Made by a program: the position numbers and the translations under genes | The notes under the pieces: model-generated | What the model was told of the DNA's origin: nothing | Databases searched by the model: none | Seen by the model: the letters and a program-made list of their open reading frames with translations, nothing else | Shown: in pieces, positions 59,721 through 64,000 of the stretch | Layout: the number at the start of each line of letters is the position of its first letter | Numbering within the stretch: the first letter of the stretch is position 1 | DNA from: Strongyloides papillosus | Taxonomy: Eukaryota; Nematoda; Chromadorea; Rhabditida; Strongyloididae | Length of the DNA: 64,000 bases | Direction: 5' to 3' | NCBI GenBank assembly: GCA_005656395.1 | Contig: SRSI01000010.1 | Coordinates: forward strand, 2,046,001 to 2,110,000

Positions 59721-60056
59721 CCATTATCTTTGAGATCTTATCAATATATCCAAAGTATAATTTACTCTATTATGAAGGGAATTATTGAATGTTATTTATA
59801 TATAATTTAGATCAATTTTCAAGTAATATTAATGAAAATGTGATTGGTAAAAATTATACAATGTTGTGCGATAATTATCTTTGAAAAACATTTCATTTTA
59901 AAATTATTTTATATAGCTTTATTATTACTACACTTTTGTTTATTTAAAATAATGGATCTAACATTTTTTATTTAGTCATTCAGTTACTTTTGAATAAAAT
60001 CTTAGTGTTTTATACTGTACGAATATTTTATTTTTCTGTAAAACTTGTAAAATTCA

Positions 60057-60332
60057 TTAAATAAGGTAGTGGAAAATCAATATAACAGAGTCCTCAGACA
60101 TGTCTCTTTTTACAACATATTTGGGGTGATTCAAACCGTAGAATCTTTTCATGATTAGCATGACAACTCTCAATCATAGGACTCATTGAAGTTCGTACTT
60201 ACTTGAAGTTTACCTTAATTTCTCAAAAACACCGTCTTCAATAAATACAACACACATACGGGATTTATTAAATTCTGTATATGTATTAATAATAGAGAAG
60301 CGGGATATTTTTATGACAATATAAGAGGTCAT
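60057..60332 (-). CDS. Possible two-exon small gene
   Basis: A minus-strand ATG (60332) opens 39 codons, MTSYIVIKISRFSIINTYTE and then RMCVVFIEDGVFEKL, up to an AAG|GTAAAC donor. After 69 bp, an in-phase segment reads RFYGLNHPKYVVKRDMSEDS to a TAA at 60057. Base composition is clearly gene-like. The acceptor (ATGAAAAG) is poor, although an alternative in-frame acceptor ending ATTGAG exists. No family is recognised. It could be a real 68-residue protein or a relic. Confidence 0.3.
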
Positions 60333-60427
60333 TTGGAATAGTGGTCATTATAAATTGAAAATGATGATATATTAATATTAATTATTCAAGATATCTAATA
60401 TTTTTAAAAATTATTTTTAGAAAATAA

Positions 60428-60794
60428 ATGGATACTCCAATAGACTGGGATACTCCTATTAGAGAAGGTAGGTTAGATATTTATCATTTAATAGATACTT
60501 AAGTATATGTATATTTTTCTAGATACTAATGGCATTAGTAGCTCACCATTTTCGACACCATCAATTGGAGTACCAAAACTTGTAAAATACAACTTTAATG
60601 ATAAATTTGAAAAAGTGAAGATAGAAAGTGGTAACTAAACGTCATATTTCATAAATTAAAAAAAATACCATTTAGGGCAGACGAATGACAATTTAAATGA
60701 AATTAAAAAGATTCTTGAGGATGAAAAGAAATTTGACTGGCAAAGGACACCTTTTGAAGGTATTATCAATGCCGCATCGTGGAACGGTTACTAA
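60428..60794 (+). CDS. Small uncharacterised hydrophilic protein
   Basis: Exons 60428-60467, 60523-60630 and 60676-60794, all phase 1 junctions, give 88 residues. An acceptor-like TTATTTTTAG directly before the start (60411-60420) could be a trans-splice or 5' UTR splice site. The protein starts MDTPIDWDTPIRED and ends FDWQRTPFEGIINAASWNGY. The two DW..TP elements at both ends look like short linear binding motifs around a disordered middle (SSPFSTPSIGVPKL). No orthologue was recognised. The consistent phases and canonical GT-AG sites make the model credible. Confidence 0.6.
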
Positions 60795-61195
60795 AAGTTT
60801 ATTTCTATGATGTACCTATTTTCTAGCAACTTGATGAGTATTTATAAGTTTTTATTAACCTCGATATGATTCAGAACTCCATTTTTTTGTTTATTTTTTT
60901 TAAGAAGTTAAAGATGATGTTTCTGAATAAAGTATTATAAACTGTTGGTTGTTTTACGGAATAGATTTTTTCTTCCACTAGAGAGAATGAATGGACTTTG
61001 TAGATAAATTAGTCGGTATATCTATAATGTATTTTTTTTTATTTAAAAGCGAAATACTTAACTTTCGTTTCATTGTGATTTAGTAAAGTACAATTCATGT
61101 GAACACCACTTTCTTTGTTGAATTTAATTGGTAAAGTGGTTTTCACTTTTTTAACTATTACTTCAGATTACGAAATTTTATTTTGTTTTTATTAG
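60795..61195. other. Intergenic spacer
   Basis: AT-rich 3' flank of the small gene and upstream region of the DXO-like gene. Nothing specific was seen. Confidence 0.4.
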
Positions 61196-62264
61196 ATGTT
61201 ACCCAACCGTTTTCAACCAGTCAAATTATTTGCATTTTTCTGTAAAAAAGATAAAAATGGGGATAACTTTTACCTTTTTGGGGATCAGTTTTTTCCTCGA
61301 TTTGATAATCGCTCAGAAATTATTAACCCACCTTTAGATATTAAGGCAGGATTTGAGAAATATCTTAAAAAACCACATCTATCAATTAACATATGTCAAT
61401 GGGATGTTATGGTATACATGAATCAGGAAATCGGTGCTTCATTAGAGCAAATAACAAGTCATTCAGATATTGTTTGTTATCGCGGATTTTTGAAGGAATT
61501 AGCCCTTATTCCACTTGGTGAAAACTCTAAAAATACTTATGTTGCTTTTATGTTTAATGGGATTATTTTTATTGAAAGAATTAATAGTTCTACATGTCCT
61601 ATTAGCAAAAAAGATATAGAAAAAGAATATATGAAAAAGAAACTTAGTAAAATTTGTACAATACCACATCATAAAAAATACCCGGATGTAAATTCTTCGG
61701 TTGTTCTTGAGGAAGGATATTACGTCGCGAAAACTAGAGTCTTCAAAACAACGAATTCTACAATTAAAGTAATGTTTATAGGAGATGTTGACGCTATAGA
61801 TCCTAATAATACATTTACAGGTTTGATTAATTTTTTTAAAAATTTTTCTATTATTTTTTTTAGGAAGTAGTTATATGAAAATAAAAGTATGTCCTGGTCA
61901 TATAATGCATCTTTTAAAAGGTAGTGGTCTCCACAAAACATGGGCTCAGAGTTTTATTGCTGGTAACGAGGTGATTGCAGCTGGTATCAGAAAAAAATCA
62001 TTAGTTAGAGAAGTTAAATATTTTAATATATCTGAGTTGGAATCAAAACTTCCTGTTATTCCATCTAATATTATGGAATTTCTTGGGAAATGTCTTGAGA
62101 ATATTATTTGTGCTTGCAAAAAATATCCCAATAAATATATTATAATCCCAGAGGATAAAGTTTCTTTACGTGTAGAAGAGGAAGAAAATGTGAGAAATAT
62201 TAATTTTTCCAGACCAACTCAAGCTTTTCTTAAAACTTTCTCTGTTAAACGATGCAATAAATAA
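61196..62264 (+). CDS. DXO/Rai1-family protein with altered catalytic motif
   Basis: Exons 61196-61820 and 61864-62264 (ACA G|GA AGT) give 341 residues. Family landmarks in order: DIVCYRGFLKELALIPL, FMFNGIIFIER (the motif II Glu), FIGDVDAIDP (motif III, D/E-x-D), SSYMKIKVC (motif IV) and HKTWAQSFIAGNEVIAAGI (the conserved Gln). DXO and Rai1 remove incomplete or NAD caps from RNA and can act as 5' exonucleases using metal ions held by motifs II-IV. Motif IV is normally ExK, as in YVELKT; here it reads KIK, so one acidic metal ligand is lost. It may be a catalytically weak or inactive paralogue. Nematodes have several divergent members besides DOM-3. Confidence 0.8.
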
Positions 62265-64000
62265 TTTCTTTTTGCTTTATATAATATGTTTTTAAATAAT
62301 AAATTTATTTTGAATGTTGCGTTGGTAATGATAGAATTTCCAATTAGATATTTTTATTTATTTGTGGTTTTAAATATTCACTAAACAACATAATGTATCA
62401 ATAAATAATCACAGTTCAACCTTAAAACTTTGAATTTATTTTATACTCATTTTAAAATAAGGGGAATTTTTGCTGCTTAAAACCTTTTTTTGATGTGAGA
62501 AAACATTTTGTTTATTAAATAATAAAAGTGTTGCTTATTTTTTCTAAATATGTGGCTATTATTCTATACTCAGCAATTTCTATATAATCGTGGTTAATAT
62601 GGACAAGTTTTAGTACTGAAAATATATGTATAATTTAGTTGCATATTTTATGTTTCCTAATAACAATCTTACTTTAATGAGACTTTTTTAACAACTTAAA
62701 AAGGGTAGTCTTTGAAAATTTGGCTTGTTATAAAAAGTAAACTTTAGAAAATTTATTAGTTTATAGACTATTTTTAAGACATTTACAACAAAAATAATTT
62801 TAACATAAAGATATAATACTTCATACTGAAGTATGACCTTGTATGATAGTAATTTAGAACCGTTATCAAAGTAGTTTAGTTCGAAATATAAAAATAATTT
62901 ATTCAGCATCTTATTCAAACAATTTTAGTAAAAATTTTATATCATTAAAATTATTATATGATGAAAAGATTTTAACAAAATAAATATTTGTGTCCATTTA
63001 CATCAATTCAATTTAAAATCTACTATAGAATATTTTTCAATTTTTATTACTTTTATCAAAAATATTCTAGAATATTCAATTTCATTTTGCAGTATGATAT
63101 TCTCTGAAAAATATTAAATTTTAATCATTAACGACACATTTATAAATATATTCTCATAGGGAGTTATTTTAAAATCCTTCTTCTCACTTCTATAAATGTT
63201 ATTTCACTTTTCTCACTTTTATCTACAAAGCATAGTTAAAATAAATAAAAAGTAATCAAAATTATTCCAAAATCATTGGAATTTTGAAAACAATAATTTT
63301 AACATAATTCAATATCTATATACTTTAATTATGCAACATAAATTGTTAAAAATTTTAAAAAATAGTAGGACGGGAGACAAACTTTATATATACTTTAATA
63401 CTTATTTAATAGTTACGAACAAATATATATGCAAAATTTAACTTTCAAATTTCTTTGTACGACATTTTTTTCAATATTAAATATTTGAAGATTAAATAAA
63501 TTTAAAAAAAATTCAGTTTGTATAACATTCATAAAATAGTTATATGATTGTATATTTTGATTTTTTTTGTCAAAACATCTCTCTAAATTATTTATTAATT
63601 GAAATTTTATTTTATTATTGAATCTATTTCTATGCAAATGTATAACATTCCATGTGTAAATTTATAAAGTTTTTATATTAAACTCACTTAAACATTAATA
63701 AAAGCATAAATTGTTAATTTAGTTTATAAGACTCATAGTCGCTTTTTAGAAAACAATGTTTTATCTCTTAGATACAAAAAATATAATCTGTTGTTAAAAA
63801 CATTTTTTTCTAATAAAATATAATTTTGTTTTGTAAAGGCAACCTTTTATATTTATCGCTTGTATTATCTTTATTATCAGATAACAAATCGTTTTGTTTT
63901 TTGCTATAAAAATATCTTTTTAAATTCTTTATTTATTTTTAACTGTAAAGTGTTTTAAATTTTATAACTATAAATAGACGAAATCGTTTTATGTTTTATA
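62265..64000. other. Terminal AT-rich region without genes
   Basis: No coding, RNA or repeat feature that I can support. Short open frames here have no composition or family support. Confidence 0.5.

Noticed and set aside
62688..63637. Two minus-strand frames near the window end
   Set aside because: Pure AT-rich composition with Asn/Lys/Phe/Tyr runs; no family or splice support.

Overview
This window is nuclear DNA from a nematode, most likely Strongyloides or a close clade IV relative. The evidence is a strongly AT-rich background, compact genes with mostly 35-70 bp introns of the GTAAGT...TTTTAG type, nematode-like protein families, and a U2 snRNA that shares nematode-specific positions. 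Almost every gene model here was assembled by joining exons across such introns and checking that the reading phase is kept at each junction. No viral, plasmid or prokaryotic sequence was seen.

Layout. 1-6.1 kb: SDS22 (PP1 regulator), the SMIM20-type mitochondrial protein, a membrane-anchored kringle protein, a secreted pepsin-like aspartic protease and a tRNA-Thr(AGT). 7.2-12.6 kb: a co-oriented block of ERLEC1 (ER lectin), FDX2 (mitochondrial ferredoxin), a CRTAP/leprecan-like ER protein and an unknown membrane protein. 12.6-18.5 kb: a zinc-finger protein, an ABHD3-type lipase/hydrolase, U2 snRNA, a four-TM protein, a coiled-coil protein and a small secreted peptide. 19-26 kb: LIN-53/RBBP4, nicalin, CISD3, PEX2 and ASNSD1. 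26.5-32 kb: a stand-alone katanin-p80 con80 protein, decayed coding relics, a CD36-family scavenger receptor and a CCT3 pseudogene. 32.8-38.2 kb: a calmin/nesprin-like CH-CH-TM protein, an ETHE1 pseudogene and a chromodomain protein.

38.4-43.5 kb: a hairpin, a BTB protein, WDR74, a non-autonomous DNA transposon with target-site duplication, and a FAXC/CDR-type GST-fold protein. 43.5-49.9 kb is a gene desert. 49.9-54.4 kb: a furin-type proprotein convertase, BAG1 and CNEP1R1. 55.3-59.7 kb: SLC66A2 (PQ-loop transporter) carrying an aminergic GPCR antisense inside its third intron. 60-62.3 kb: a small orphan protein and a DXO/Rai1-family protein with an altered active-site motif. 62.3-64 kb: no gene seen.

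The genes are mostly unrelated housekeeping and signalling genes. SMIM20 and SDS22 are close enough, on one strand, to be a nematode operon, and the ERLEC1-FDX2-CRTAP block could be another. The most unusual items are the inverted-repeat element whose terminal motif recurs in an internal tandem array, the nested GPCR, and three proteins that keep a family fold but lack catalytic parts (DXO-like, ASNSD1-like, CRTAP-like). I did not find a clear case of an entirely new multi-gene system.
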